Made by a program: the position numbers and the translations under genes. Shown here piece after piece: positions 33,344 through 42,941 of a stretch of DNA of 62,634 nt (within the stretch, counting starts at the first letter, position 1; each line of letters begins with the position of its first letter). The notes under the pieces were generated by a model that made no database searches, had not been told where the DNA came from, and saw nothing but the letters and a program-made list of their open reading frames with translations. The stretch comes from Pantanalinema sp. GBBB05 (GTDB lineage Bacteria; Cyanobacteriota; Cyanobacteriia; Leptolyngbyales; Leptolyngbyaceae): the NCBI GenBank assembly GCA_016743235.1, contig VRZD01000038.1, positions 1 through 62,634 of the forward strand, written 5' to 3'.

Positions 33344-33541
33344 TTAGGATTTTACCCAGCTTGTCCAGGATGAATATACATCTTCTTCAACAATGCCCCG
33401 TCTACCAGAAGTGAGCGCCTGATCCACTAATACTTTCAGGGTTGTCGTATACCCCTCCTTAAGAATTTGATGCCCATACCCAATGACTTTACCAATGTTT
33501 CCTGTGTTCTGATTGAGGACGTATTCGCCGACGTTAAACAT
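33344..33541 (-). CDS. Small conserved-looking protein, 65 residues
   Basis: From the ATG at 33541 (a GTG three codons earlier is possible), beginning MFNVGEYVLNQNTGNIGKVI and continuing GYGHQILKEGYTTTLKV. It has the look of a small SH3-like barrel. It stops 7 bp before the GH43 ATG, so it is probably translated on the same message. Function unknown. Confidence 0.55.
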   Translation of the reverse strand: MFNVGEYVLNQNTGNIGKVIGYGHQILKEGYTTTLKVLVDQALTSGRRGIVEEDVYSSWTSWVKS

Positions 33542-33934
33542 AATCTTCACGGTTTAGCTGAGATATAACTGTTAGAACGTTTAGGAGGTTGCTGAGCAAG
33601 AGATTATCCCTGTACAGATGCCAGCGGCAAACTTCTACATCCCTACAATTTGCGGGTATTAACTTGTTTGGATATTGCTTTAGAGGATAGTCAATATCCT
33701 GAGCTCTTAAACTTCCTCATCATCGCTGATCCTGGGAGTGATGGTCTTCATACCTACAGCTCGTCTCATCTGCACTTTAGAGCTATTTTGATATTAAGTT
33801 TGTTGGTATTCTACAAAGCTACGAATTGCAATAATCTTCGTTTGAATGATTTTAAGTTAATACAGCAGCAAGTTTATGAAATTTTTACTACAAAATACTT
33901 TGCACAAACTTGCTGCTGTATTGGTGAATGAACT
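33542..33934. other. Intergenic, about 390 bp
   Basis: A 93-codon plus-strand frame (33650-33931) runs through the inverted repeat at 33859-33922 and has no support. Probably holds the promoter for the small protein-GH43-cupin transcript and the 3' end of the PhyH gene. Confidence 0.4.
33859..33922. repeat. 17-bp inverted repeat with 30-base spacer
   Basis: AATACAGCAGCAAGTTT (33859-33875) is exactly complementary to AAACTTGCTGCTGTATT (33906-33922). It lies 13 bp beyond the PhyH stop codon and could act as a terminator for that minus-strand gene, or be a remnant of a small mobile element. Confidence 0.6.
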
Positions 33935-34741
33935 CTAATATTCGAAGTCGATATACGTTTCAACTCCATTTTCAGGGAGGCGATCGACAATATTGCAGCG
34001 AAGCATCTGTTGCAGTTGGGCTGGCAAGCTCTTGTAATAATCGCGTGGTAGGGTTAAATCGACGATGTGAGTATGGAGCCAGTGCATGACGTAACCCATC
34101 ACAATCATAGGTCGCGGTTGGGGAGTGCAATTCGGAGTGCCACGATGCAACGCTAGGGGCGATCGAATCATCACATCTCCGGGCTGCATGTAAAACTGCT
34201 CCATTGAAATTTCACCTGCCTGCACTTTAACTAATGCTTCTTCCCGAGGCATCACATGGGTTCCCCGTGCCATCTCAAACGGACCATTATCAGCGTTGAC
34301 TTCGACTAAGGGAAAATTTACGGCTAGGGCGTAAAGTGGCGTTACGATCTGGTCAGAAAACAGGGGGCGAAAATCACGATGAATTTCTTGATACTCAGAT
34401 CCCTGCATTGGAATATCTGCCGCTAATTGCACCAGTTTATACTCCTGGTAAAAGACGCGATCGAGCACCCCTAGAATGGTGGAATTGGCAAATACCGTAG
34501 GGTCGGCAAAGGGAGTGACCCAGGGTAAGGTAACATAACCACGAGCTTTTCCTCTGGGAGCTACTCCGCCCGATCGCTGTTGCCGCTCTGCCAATAAGGC
34601 ATTAAAGGCAATTGCCCATGCTGCAATCAACTGCCGGTCAAATAATCCGCGAATAATACAAATTCCATCTCGATTCAGATCGGCAGCTAACTGATCTAAA
34701 TCTGTTGTACTCAGGCTGGCTGGATTAATGCTTTGAACCAT
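33935..34741 (-). CDS. Phytanoyl-CoA dioxygenase (PhyH)-family oxygenase
   Basis: 268 residues. IIRGLFDRQLIAAWAIAFNA opens the family fold. EIHRDFRPLF gives the Fe(II)-binding His-x-Asp, ALHRGTPN the distal His, and PRPMIVMGY follows with the 2-oxoglutarate-binding Arg. It should be a cytoplasmic Fe(II)/2-oxoglutarate hydroxylase; substrate unknown. Placed among sugar genes, it may modify a sugar-linked or secondary-metabolite substrate, but that is a guess. Confidence 0.8.
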   Translation of the reverse strand: MVQSINPASLSTTDLDQLAADLNRDGICIIRGLFDRQLIAAWAIAFNALLAERQQRSGGVAPRGKARGYVTLPWVTPFADPTVFANSTILGVLDRVFYQEYKLVQLAADIPMQGSEYQEIHRDFRPLFSDQIVTPLYALAVNFPLVEVNADNGPFEMARGTHVMPREEALVKVQAGEISMEQFYMQPGDVMIRSPLALHRGTPNCTPQPRPMIVMGYVMHWLHTHIVDLTLPRDYYKSLPAQLQQMLRCNIVDRLPENGVETYIDFEY

Positions 34742-35062
34742 TTTGCTGTCTGCTTAACTTTGGGGCTAACGCTTGCTTCTTGGCTGGTTGGCTGATAAAG
34801 CGAAATGTCACCCTCTATATGATCCCTATTCTCCCCATCGCTACAAGCGGAATAGCACTAGGACACTCAATTCTTCAAAAATCTCAATTTCTTCCTATCC
34901 GTAGCTTTGTGGCTTCAGTAGCTAGAGCCGATGCCCCCGCTGGTGTGAATCAATCCGCACAGGCTTTAATAAGATGAATCACAATTCATTTGTGCCTGGT
35001 TTTGAAATGACAGCTAAGGGGGCTAGATTGTATTCATGCCTACATGGCAGACTAATTAATCT
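34742..35062. other. Intergenic, about 320 bp, between galK and phyH
   Basis: No gene or clear terminator was found. A 65-codon plus-strand frame (34780-34977) is unsupported. The gap suggests the PhyH gene has its own promoter. Confidence 0.4.
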
Positions 35063-36121
35063 TCAACTAATTAAAATATGTCCCAGGTAGCCCATGTTGT
35101 TGTACTGGTTAAGCACTGTTTCAGCGATCGCGTTCCCTGCTCCTACCTGAACTAACGCCACACAGGCACCGCCAAATCCGGCTCCGGTTAAGCGAGCCCC
35201 AAACACACCAGGGGTCTTTTGCAAGAGGTTGACTAATGTATCTAAAGCGGGAACCGAAACTTCGTAGTTATCTCGCAGGCTGGTATGGGAGGCATTCATT
35301 AACTTACCAAATTCTGGCGCTGTAACGCCCTTTAAGACCTGCAATACTCGATTATTTTCAGTAATCACATGACGGGCACGTTTGCTCAGTGGCTCGGGTA
35401 GGGAATTTGCGGTTTCAGGATCACTAACATCCCGCAATGCTTTCACACCAAGTTGCTGTGCTGCTGATTCACATTCCGCCCGCCGCTGATTGTAACCACT
35501 GCTCGCCAGCGATCGCGTGACGCCGCTATCAATCACCACAATTTCGGCGCCGGTTGGAAAGGGGAGAATCTGGCGATCGAGGGTACGCGTATCGAGAAAC
35601 AGCATATGTTCGGTATCAGCAAGGCTACAAGCCATTTGATCCAAAATGCCGCAGCTCACACCAGCGTATTGAATCTCCGCCTGTTGTCCCAGTTGAGCAA
35701 CTTTTACATCATCTAAATCGAGCTGAAGCAGCGATCGCAATCCCCGTAATGTTGCCACTTCCAAGGCGGCACTACTGGATAAACCAGCCCCGATCGGCAC
35801 GGAAGATGTCACCAATAAATTCACAGGAGGAATAATATATCCTGTTTGTTCTAATACTCGAATGCAACCATTAATGTAACTGGCAAAGCCTTGAGGAATT
35901 GATTCAGTCGGATGCACTGCGATCAATTCGGCTAATTCAACCGAGTAAAAATGATGATATTGGTCGGGGCTATATCCGATATAGACCGTTGTTTGTTGAG
36001 GAATCGCTGTGGGTAACACAAAACCATCATTGTAGTCTGTGTGTTCGCCTAATAAATTAACTCGTCCAGGCGCACTGGCTTGCACATCGGGAACAGTGTG
36101 AAAAATCTGCTGAAAATCCAT
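35063..36121 (-). CDS. galK: Galactokinase
   Basis: 352 residues. APGRVNLLGEHTDYNDGFVLP is the galactokinase signature at about residues 17-37; SSVPIGAGLSSSAALEVATL is the GHMP ATP-binding motif; TGAGFGGACVALV is motif 3. It phosphorylates galactose to galactose-1-phosphate with ATP. It begins two bases after the M24-like gene stop and is fourth in the apparent GH2-galT-M24-galK operon. Confidence 0.95.
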   Translation of the reverse strand: MDFQQIFHTVPDVQASAPGRVNLLGEHTDYNDGFVLPTAIPQQTTVYIGYSPDQYHHFYSVELAELIAVHPTESIPQGFASYINGCIRVLEQTGYIIPPVNLLVTSSVPIGAGLSSSAALEVATLRGLRSLLQLDLDDVKVAQLGQQAEIQYAGVSCGILDQMACSLADTEHMLFLDTRTLDRQILPFPTGAEIVVIDSGVTRSLASSGYNQRRAECESAAQQLGVKALRDVSDPETANSLPEPLSKRARHVITENNRVLQVLKGVTAPEFGKLMNASHTSLRDNYEVSVPALDTLVNLLQKTPGVFGARLTGAGFGGACVALVQVGAGNAIAETVLNQYNNMGYLGHILIS

Positions 36122-36123
36122 CG

Positions 36124-37224
36124 TTACCGCTCCAAGGGGACAGCACGCAGCCGCCCGGCAATTTCTGTATAGGGAAACTGGCGATCCAGACTTAGATTTT
36201 CCAGGCTATGATCTGGATTTACCACAAAGGTGTCTTCGATCTTGGCTCCCGGAATACTGGGATTCCAGGCAATCACCATATGGGCAGCGAGGCGATCGCT
36301 CGTTTCTGGAGTGGCTACAACTTCGCGGGCGCCGTAGCCAGCTGTTCCACCCTGGTGATGCTCCCGAATGGCGTTGGGGTAGCCCTGCTGCGCATAGGCC
36401 GTTGCCAGAGCGGTGTAGATCGCATTCAACGGAGTGTTTACCTGGGAGTGATTGAGCGCCACTGCCTCAATTTCAGCAATGGTACGATGTCGCTGTTGAT
36501 CTGCATTGGATAAACCACCAAAGCATACGAAGCGGGTCAGACTGACGATCAGCCCAGATCCCCGCGCACAAAACACCAGCATGGCCTGTCGTCCCAGGAT
36601 TTCTCCACTTGGCAAAGGATGACGGTAGAGCGGTAAACGACGATCGCCAGCGGCTAACGTCAGGGCTGGATGTAACCCTCTTGCCCACAAGGCAGCTGCT
36701 CCAGCTCCAGCCAGTTGGTATTCGCTCCAGGTTGGTTGGGCTTGCGTTAGCACCTCAGTCATGGCTTCACTGGCTAACTGCCCCACTTGGCGATAACGTT
36801 CCAGTTCACTGGGCAGCAGCACTCGTCGAGCGTGAATCAGGGATGCTGGCAGAGCAGATTCGCTGACCGTGGGACGATCGCTCAAAACTTTGCCGCCGCT
36901 TGTGACCTCCCGCACGAAAGCCTCCCGTTTAGCACTCTCTGCCCAGGGATTAATCGAGAGTGAATAAGGATTACCTTCCTGGGGTAGTTGTTCGTCTGTG
37001 AGCCGCTGGGCTTCAATCTCATCAGTGAGGATCCAGGCATCGGTTGCGGTTACCAGCACTTCCGCCACGCCAGTTTCAGCCGCCAGCAGAACTGTGTTAG
37101 ACCCCCCTGCGGTTGCCCAGGCAAACCAATCTGTTCCGCGTAAGCGAACCCCTGCCGCCTCGCTTTCTAACAGTGACCGCCGGATTAAGTTCAGTTTGTG
37201 CTTAATTTCTTTAGATGCGTTCAT
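36124..37224 (-). CDS. M24 (pita-bread) peptidase-like protein, metal ligands mostly lost
   Basis: 366 residues with the two-domain layout of prolidase/creatinase proteins. The C-terminal pita-bread domain runs from about 145 to 360. Of the five usual metal ligands, the two Asp are replaced (around Cys219 and Ser228 in VFCARGSGLIVSLTRF), the His survives (REHHQGGTAGYG, 289-290), the first Glu is Asn321 (AWNPSIPG), and the last Glu330 remains (KIEDTFVV). A metal-dependent peptidase role is therefore unlikely; a creatinase-like metal-free hydrolase or a binding protein fits better. Its ATG overlaps the galT stop (ATGA), so it is translationally coupled to Leloir enzymes. Confidence 0.78.
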   Translation of the reverse strand: MNASKEIKHKLNLIRRSLLESEAAGVRLRGTDWFAWATAGGSNTVLLAAETGVAEVLVTATDAWILTDEIEAQRLTDEQLPQEGNPYSLSINPWAESAKREAFVREVTSGGKVLSDRPTVSESALPASLIHARRVLLPSELERYRQVGQLASEAMTEVLTQAQPTWSEYQLAGAGAAALWARGLHPALTLAAGDRRLPLYRHPLPSGEILGRQAMLVFCARGSGLIVSLTRFVCFGGLSNADQQRHRTIAEIEAVALNHSQVNTPLNAIYTALATAYAQQGYPNAIREHHQGGTAGYGAREVVATPETSDRLAAHMVIAWNPSIPGAKIEDTFVVNPDHSLENLSLDRQFPYTEIAGRLRAVPLER

Positions 37225-38321
37225 AAATGCACCGGACTGGCAAGATTAACGGCGATCGCCTGTAATTCTTTGGCTTTTTCCTCTGGCAAGGCATCATTGG
37301 CAAACATACCAGCCGCCAGTTCGGTTCCCGCCAGGTACTTCAGCTTATCGGATGTGCGATAGGGGGGATAAAACTGCGCGTGGAGATGCCATTCAGGATG
37401 CGGTTCGCCGTTTATAGGCGCTTGGAACCAAGCCATCAGGTAAGGAAACGGACGGTTCCACAAGCCGTCGTATTTCAGCGTTACGGTTTTCAGTGCCCTG
37501 GCTAATCCACCTCGCTGCTCTGCCGTCAAATCCAAAAATGTGGCGACAGGCTGAATCGGGGCAATCCAAACTTCGTAGGGGTAGCGGGCACACACCGGCA
37601 CAAAGGCGATCGCCCATTCATCCTGATACAAAATTCGTTGATTATCGGCAATTTCTTGCTGAATTAAATCTTGTAACAGTCCCCGTTGTTGCTGTTGATA
37701 ATAGTCCAGCTGACACATTCCCATACGGGCGGGAACGGGGGGCACGAAGGGGTAAGCGTAAATTTGCCCATGCGGATGGTGCAATGTTACCCCAACCTCG
37801 ACCCCCTTATTTTCAAACGGCAGGACGTACTGGATTTGGGGATGTTGACTGATAACGTGGGTGCGATCGCCCCAGACTTGAAATAGCAACTCCAAATGAT
37901 CCAACGGCAACGAACTTAATGCCGCCTGTGGGTCTTGGGTAAATACCACCACCTCACAGGCTCCGTTTGCGGGAACGGTATCCACGATCGCGGGGGGAGC
38001 CTCCGTCACGGACGGAATTAATGACGGAAACCGATTGTCGAATACCGCTATATCATAGTTGCCCTGAGGCAATTCAGTTGGGAACTGCGGGTCTTTGGTG
38101 GGAGCCAGCGGATTGTACTCTGGCGGCGGCATAAATGTCCGTGCTTGACGGTGACTGGCATAAGCCACCCACTCACCCCGAAGGGGATGCCAGCGCAGGT
38201 GAGGGTTGGCTCGAACTGGATCGTGGCTGGGACTAGGAGCAACGATCCCCGCCGCAATGGGGTGTCGGCTGTACAGGGTAAGATTGCGTCCGTCCGGCTT
38301 TAAGAGTGTCTGAGAATACAT
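37221..38321 (-). CDS. galT: Galactose-1-phosphate uridylyltransferase
   Basis: 366 residues. HHPHGQIYAYPFVP contains the active-site His-Pro-His and Gln (uridylylated His), preceded by FENKGVEVG; WVAYASHRQARTF is the usual N-terminal motif, and EPHPEWHLHAQFYPP is near the C-terminus. It converts galactose-1-phosphate and UDP-glucose to UDP-galactose and glucose-1-phosphate. The start at 38321 overlaps the GH2 gene by 89 bases; the next Met comes only after the conserved region begins, so the long overlap seems real or reflects a shifted GH2 3' end. Confidence 0.92.
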   Translation of the reverse strand: MYSQTLLKPDGRNLTLYSRHPIAAGIVAPSPSHDPVRANPHLRWHPLRGEWVAYASHRQARTFMPPPEYNPLAPTKDPQFPTELPQGNYDIAVFDNRFPSLIPSVTEAPPAIVDTVPANGACEVVVFTQDPQAALSSLPLDHLELLFQVWGDRTHVISQHPQIQYVLPFENKGVEVGVTLHHPHGQIYAYPFVPPVPARMGMCQLDYYQQQQRGLLQDLIQQEIADNQRILYQDEWAIAFVPVCARYPYEVWIAPIQPVATFLDLTAEQRGGLARALKTVTLKYDGLWNRPFPYLMAWFQAPINGEPHPEWHLHAQFYPPYRTSDKLKYLAGTELAAGMFANDALPEEKAKELQAIAVNLASPVHL

Positions 38322-40203
38322 GTTCCATCTGTGCCCACGCGATCTTTACCGATTCTAGAAGCATAGTCTGGTCGTCCTCAGTGTTGCCCCTGCCCAAAGT
38401 GGCAGATGCGATCGCTTCGAGCGAAAACTTGGGTGTGCGATCGATATACAACAAGCCGTTCGCTTCCTGGAAGGTGTCCGTTAACTGCGTATAACAGAAG
38501 CCACTAAACATCTCTACCCGATTCACCGTTTGTAACAAAGCGGTGTATTGCAGTTGAAACTCGGAAACGTTGTTGGAACGGGCATACCCCCAGGTATGCG
38601 TAGATTCTTCGGGTTTCGTGTAGGCAATGCCACCAAACTCAGTCAGCATAATTGGTTGCCCCTGATGCGGGTAGCCATCGAGGGTTAACACCCGTCCACC
38701 GGGACGCTGGCGATCGAGCAAATCAGACAGCTTCACTTCCGGTCCATACCGCTTTGCCAAACTGTGGGGTTTGGTGTCGTAGTCGTGAATCGCCAAAATA
38801 TCCGTTGCTGTACTTTCCCAGCCATCGTTACCAATGACAGGTCGGGTGGGATCCAGCGTTTTTGTCAGGTGATAAAGGGCTTGAACACAGTGCTGGTGGG
38901 CTGGAGTTGCCGTGAGGTCAGGCACACCCCAGGATTCGTTGAAGGGCACCCAAACTACCACACAGGGATGGCTGGCATCGCGCTCGATCACCTCAGTCCA
39001 TTCTTTGGTCAGCCGTTCTACAGCTTTCGGCGTGAAGCGGTAGGCACTGGGCATTTCTTCCCATACCATCAGCCCCAAGACATCAGCCCAATATAAAAAG
39101 CGTGGGTCTTCAATCTTCTGGTGTTTCCGTACCCCGTTGAAGCCCATTTGCTTCACCAGTTCCACATCCCGCCGCAGCGCTTCATCCGAAGGAGCCGTCA
39201 TGAGTGTGTCTTCCCAGTAGCCCTGATCAAGGACGAGGCGCAGGTAGTAGGGTTGCCCATTGAGCATGAAGCGATCGCGCTGGATACTGACCGTCCGCAT
39301 CGCCGTATAAGATTTCACCTCATCGATTAACTGTCCCTGACACCAGAGTTCAACCTGAGCGTCGATCAGAGTTGGCTTTTCAGGACTCCACAGCAACTCA
39401 TTCCGGTAGTCATCAATACCAGGGTCGGACAACGCAATCCGCCGATGAATCTCTCCATTTAGAACTTCATACGTATCGTTCACCAGCAGTTGGTTACCAA
39501 CCGTCAGCCGCACCTTCAGCTGCATATTGGTTTGGCACTTCCCGGCTACAAATCCTTCGAAGCCAATTTCCCACCGTTCAAAATGGGGTGTCCATTTGAG
39601 GCGATCGATGTAGGTCTGCGGCACTTGCTCTAGCCAGACAGTTTGCCAAATCCCACTGGTGCGGGGATACCAGATGCTATGTGGTTCCAACTGCCAGTCT
39701 TGCTTCCCTCTCGGTTTTGCCAGATCGTAGGGGTCATCTTCTGCCCAAACAGTCACGGTCTGACATCCCTCTGGACGCAAAACGGAGGTAATATCCATTG
39801 AGAAAGGAGTGTGCCCCCCTTCATGGTCGATCATGAATTGTCCGTTCACCCAAACCCGCGCTCGATAATCAACCGCGCCAAAGTGTAGCAATACACGGTT
39901 GTGGCTGGGTAGAACTTCAAACTCCCGTTCGTACCAGCAGTTGGGATGGAATCCCGTATCCTGAATCCCACTTCGGATAGATTCAGGAGCAAAGGGAACT
40001 TCGATACACTCATTCCAACTTAAAACGTCAGTAGGTCTTATATACTGCCCTTCATCGTCATAAGTGAACTTCCATGTGCCATTCAAGGAAGTCCATTGGG
40101 AGCGCTGTAATTGGGGGCGAGGATAAGCTAATTGAAGCTGTGAACTGGTCGTAGCTAAACTGTAGGAATCTCGTTCTACAAAGCTTTTACCGAAGGATTT
40201 CAT
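38233..40203 (-). CDS. Glycoside hydrolase family 2-like protein (beta-galactosidase/glucuronidase type)
   Basis: 656 residues: a sugar-binding jelly-roll N-terminus (about 30-195, WKFTYDDEGQYIRP, then RARVWVNGQFMIDHEGGHTPF), an Ig-like domain (about 200-310), and a TIM barrel (about 315-600) with VVWVPFNESWG (acid/base Glu) and IMLTEFGGIAY (nucleophile Glu). No signal peptide. It likely removes terminal beta-galactose or a related sugar in the cytoplasm, feeding galK/galT downstream. The last 29 codons overlap galT and read as low-similarity sequence (QPTPHCGGDRCS), so the 3' end may be frameshifted. Confidence 0.88.
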   Translation of the reverse strand: MKSFGKSFVERDSYSLATTSSQLQLAYPRPQLQRSQWTSLNGTWKFTYDDEGQYIRPTDVLSWNECIEVPFAPESIRSGIQDTGFHPNCWYEREFEVLPSHNRVLLHFGAVDYRARVWVNGQFMIDHEGGHTPFSMDITSVLRPEGCQTVTVWAEDDPYDLAKPRGKQDWQLEPHSIWYPRTSGIWQTVWLEQVPQTYIDRLKWTPHFERWEIGFEGFVAGKCQTNMQLKVRLTVGNQLLVNDTYEVLNGEIHRRIALSDPGIDDYRNELLWSPEKPTLIDAQVELWCQGQLIDEVKSYTAMRTVSIQRDRFMLNGQPYYLRLVLDQGYWEDTLMTAPSDEALRRDVELVKQMGFNGVRKHQKIEDPRFLYWADVLGLMVWEEMPSAYRFTPKAVERLTKEWTEVIERDASHPCVVVWVPFNESWGVPDLTATPAHQHCVQALYHLTKTLDPTRPVIGNDGWESTATDILAIHDYDTKPHSLAKRYGPEVKLSDLLDRQRPGGRVLTLDGYPHQGQPIMLTEFGGIAYTKPEESTHTWGYARSNNVSEFQLQYTALLQTVNRVEMFSGFCYTQLTDTFQEANGLLYIDRTPKFSLEAIASATLGRGNTEDDQTMLLESVKIAWAQMEHVFSDTLKAGRTQSYPVQPTPHCGGDRCS

Positions 40204-41012
40204 TGGGAACTCAAACCAAACTGTATCTTTACTAGGATGCCCAGTCTCTGCATCCTATAGATCTATTTTCGCAGTTGTTTATTAAATTGACAGTCCTTAT
40301 CCAGCCTCTTTTTTTGTGGCAACAAGATAACTAAAGGCAGGATGGGATATTGGCTCGACTGGGCTGCGAGCTGTGAGGGTAAGGTAAAAAAGATGCTCAG
40401 TAAGTGATGGATATAGCCCTGTAATGACAATCGCCTGCTCAAAACATAGTTTCAAACAGACATTGTTCTAAATTCCTTTTATTGCAACGGCTACTGCATG
40501 TAGCAAATTAGATAATAATGATGCAGCGTAATTGTAAAACTTAATGATCTACTAGACTGAAGAGAATTTGGTAGCCATGAATGCGGATTGACGGTAGTAT
40601 AATCTGTTTTTATCAAAGGTTTATCTTAGGAAAATCCTCAAACAACCACCCCAACAATTTTTTAATTAAATAAGCTTATAACTCATTTGTCTCCATTGTT
40701 CAAAATGCTGATGATAGCTGAGTTGACTAGATCCGTATTTGATAATACACAAAAACTTTGTACTATCATTACCCTATTGCTGGAAGTTGCCGCAATTTAC
40801 CCATTGCTAAATTGTTGATTAGCAAGGATATAAGAGGTTGAATTCGCTATTTGCTTCGGGAATCGCAGTAATCTGAAATGTAAACAATTAATATTTTCGT
40901 AATGTTGATGATGTCCTATTTTAATGATGTTTAGGTAGGTATATAATCTCACAGAGCTTATTGTTAGTTCTTAATTTCCTGTTTACTTTAATATCGAACA
41001 ACTGAGTGGCTA
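40204..41012. other. Intergenic, about 810 bp, divergent promoters
   Basis: AT-rich and without an ORF. It separates the minus-strand GH2 operon from the plus-strand pentapeptide gene, so it should hold promoters for both. An inverted repeat near the GH2 start (40233-40257) is the only structured site seen. Confidence 0.5.
40233..40257 (-). promoter_or_regulatory. Inverted repeat upstream of the GH2-gal operon
   Basis: TAGGATGC (40233-40240) and GCATCCTA (40250-40257) are complementary around 9 bases, 30 bp before the GH2 ATG. The position suits an operator or a 5' leader hairpin. A similar core (TAGGATG/CATCCTA) is found at 19461-19486. Confidence 0.4.
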
Positions 41013-41420
41013 ATGAACTCTAACCAACTGATTCGACAATACGCAGCAGGTGAACGAAATTTTAGGGAACTTAATTTGGCTGAAGCAGGGTTAAGCCATA
41101 CCAGTTTTGCCCAAGCCGATTTATCCAATAGCAATTTAAGTCGGGCAAATCTCAGTCGTTCTGATCTTAGAAGCGCAAATTTGAGTCAGACAAATTTACA
41201 TGGAGCAGACCTTTGCTATGCAAACTTAAGTGATGCTGATTTAACTGGAGCTGATTTAAGAGGGGCGTTTCTACTGAGAGCAAATCTTAGTGGGGCAAAA
41301 CTCGATCGAGCAGACCTCCGTTGGGCAGCTTTGACTGATGCTACTCCTTCAGATCTTGATCTCAGCCAAGCTCATCTCAACCGAACGATTCTGCCCGGAG
41401 GGTATGCTTCTAACGGTTAA
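41013..41420 (+). CDS. Pentapeptide-repeat protein
   Basis: 135 residues. From about residue 20 to 112 the sequence follows A(D/N)Lxx repeats (ADLSNSNLSRANLSRSDLRS), enough for about four coils of a right-handed quadrilateral beta-helix. No signal peptide. The role of short cyanobacterial members is unknown; some related proteins bind DNA gyrase. Single gene. Confidence 0.85.
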   Translation: MNSNQLIRQYAAGERNFRELNLAEAGLSHTSFAQADLSNSNLSRANLSRSDLRSANLSQTNLHGADLCYANLSDADLTGADLRGAFLLRANLSGAKLDRADLRWAALTDATPSDLDLSQAHLNRTILPGGYASNG

Positions 41421-41522
41421 GTAGATGTAGACATTCACATTGCCCTCACCCAAATTCCTGTGCTGTTTTGCTAATGGGCATTCGTGTGGTTACGCAATGC
41501 CTGGGTGCGTTGCTGTTAGCCT

Positions 41523-42896
41523 TCAATTTCTATCAAGGATGTTTTCAGTCAAAAGTTGAGTTTCTTGATTGGTAGCTTCTAACTCTGGTTGTGTGGTTTC
41601 ACAGGTTGCAGATACTTGTTTTAACTCGGCAGTTATGTGCTCCAGCTGGTTTGTGAGCTGCTGGTAATCCGTTTTATCCAGAAATGTGAGCGTGATTCCC
41701 CTAAATTGCTTTGTAGCATCAAAGACTGGAGCGATCGCAACATCAAAATATCTTGTGGTTTCTGCCGTGACCCACTCAACGTCCTTCAAAATCGTAGAAT
41801 GGCGCTGGCAAAGCAGGCTATCAATTGAAGTGTATGGCTTAAGTAGTTCTCCGAGTTTCAGGTCTTGAACGGGACGTTTCCAATCATCAAGGGTGAGACC
41901 AAATATCAGAGTTGCCTGTTCATTAGCTTCAGCCATGTAACCCCGATCGTCGATCGCAACTTGGGCAACCGGGCTGCTCTCAAAAGCAGTTTGCCAAAAG
42001 TAATTTTGGGAGATAGGTGGCTCGATCGCTTGCTTTTGATGATGTTGAGAGGAAATAGAGCCATGATCTTCGCAGTATGGATCTATGCTCTTGGTATAGA
42101 TTCGATGCTGTATATCAACTGAGCTAAAAAATTCCTTGCGGTGCATCAATGCTTCTGCTTGCCCCAGGAAGAGAAAGCCTGTGTTTCCCAGAGCCTGATG
42201 AAATCGATCAAGGATAGAGGCTTGAGCTTCTCCGGTGAAGTACATCAACACATTACGGCATATCAGTAAGTCAATTGTGCTAACAGGAGCAGGCTGCATC
42301 ACATTATGCGGCTGAAACTGAACCAAGCAACGTAGGTCTGGATAAAAAACGTAGCCCTGTTCCGTTTTCTGAAAGTACTTTTCCAGCAGTTCAGCAGAAA
42401 TGCCGATAATTTCTAGATCGCTATAAATTGCTGTTTGTGCCTGCTGGAGAGCCGCTTCATCAGCATCGGTTGCATAACATTGGATGTGCTGTTGGCAAAA
42501 CTCTATGCCTAAAACTTCCGACATTAAAATCAGGAAACTATAAATTTCTTGTCCTGTAGAACAGCCTGCACTCCAAACTCGAATCGGTGCATTAGCGGGT
42601 TTGTTGGCAATGAGTTCAGGAACAATTTCAGTTGCTAAATAAATCCAAGCCTCTCGATCGCGAAAAAAGCCTGTGAAGTTAATCAGAACATCCTGTAGAA
42701 GCATATTTGATTCTTCTACATGGCACTGTAAGTAGTGGAGATAGTTTTGATAGCTCTCTATGCCAACTCTTTGCATTCGATGCTCAAATCGTCGCATTAA
42801 CGTTGAGCGCTTATAGCCTGTTAAGTCACATTCTCGATTGTGTTTAAGATAATTGAGTAATGCTTCAAACTCTGGACTGGAATTAGGAAGAGGCAT
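41523..42896 (-). CDS. CheR-type methyltransferase with PAS domain
   Basis: 457 residues from the ATG at 42896; a TTG at 42911 is possible. CheR N-terminal helices occupy about 1-75 (LNYLKHNRECDLTGYKRSTL), and the SAM-binding domain about 80-265 (RVWSAGCSTGQEIYSFLILM, then LLICRNVLMYF). A PAS domain follows (about 300-415, AFESSPVAQVAIDDRGYMAE), then a coiled coil to the end. The CheR region would methylate glutamates of a partner; there is no chemoreceptor here, so it probably works in the kinase cascade upstream in the same transcript. The gap to the upstream kinase stop is 45 bp. Confidence 0.88.
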   Translation of the reverse strand: MPLPNSSPEFEALLNYLKHNRECDLTGYKRSTLMRRFEHRMQRVGIESYQNYLHYLQCHVEESNMLLQDVLINFTGFFRDREAWIYLATEIVPELIANKPANAPIRVWSAGCSTGQEIYSFLILMSEVLGIEFCQQHIQCYATDADEAALQQAQTAIYSDLEIIGISAELLEKYFQKTEQGYVFYPDLRCLVQFQPHNVMQPAPVSTIDLLICRNVLMYFTGEAQASILDRFHQALGNTGFLFLGQAEALMHRKEFFSSVDIQHRIYTKSIDPYCEDHGSISSQHHQKQAIEPPISQNYFWQTAFESSPVAQVAIDDRGYMAEANEQATLIFGLTLDDWKRPVQDLKLGELLKPYTSIDSLLCQRHSTILKDVEWVTAETTRYFDVAIAPVFDATKQFRGITLTFLDKTDYQQLTNQLEHITAELKQVSATCETTQPELEATNQETQLLTENILDRN

Positions 42897-42941
42897 AAAA
42901 GTGTTTAGCAATTAGGGGCAAGCATTTAATTTAATGAACCG

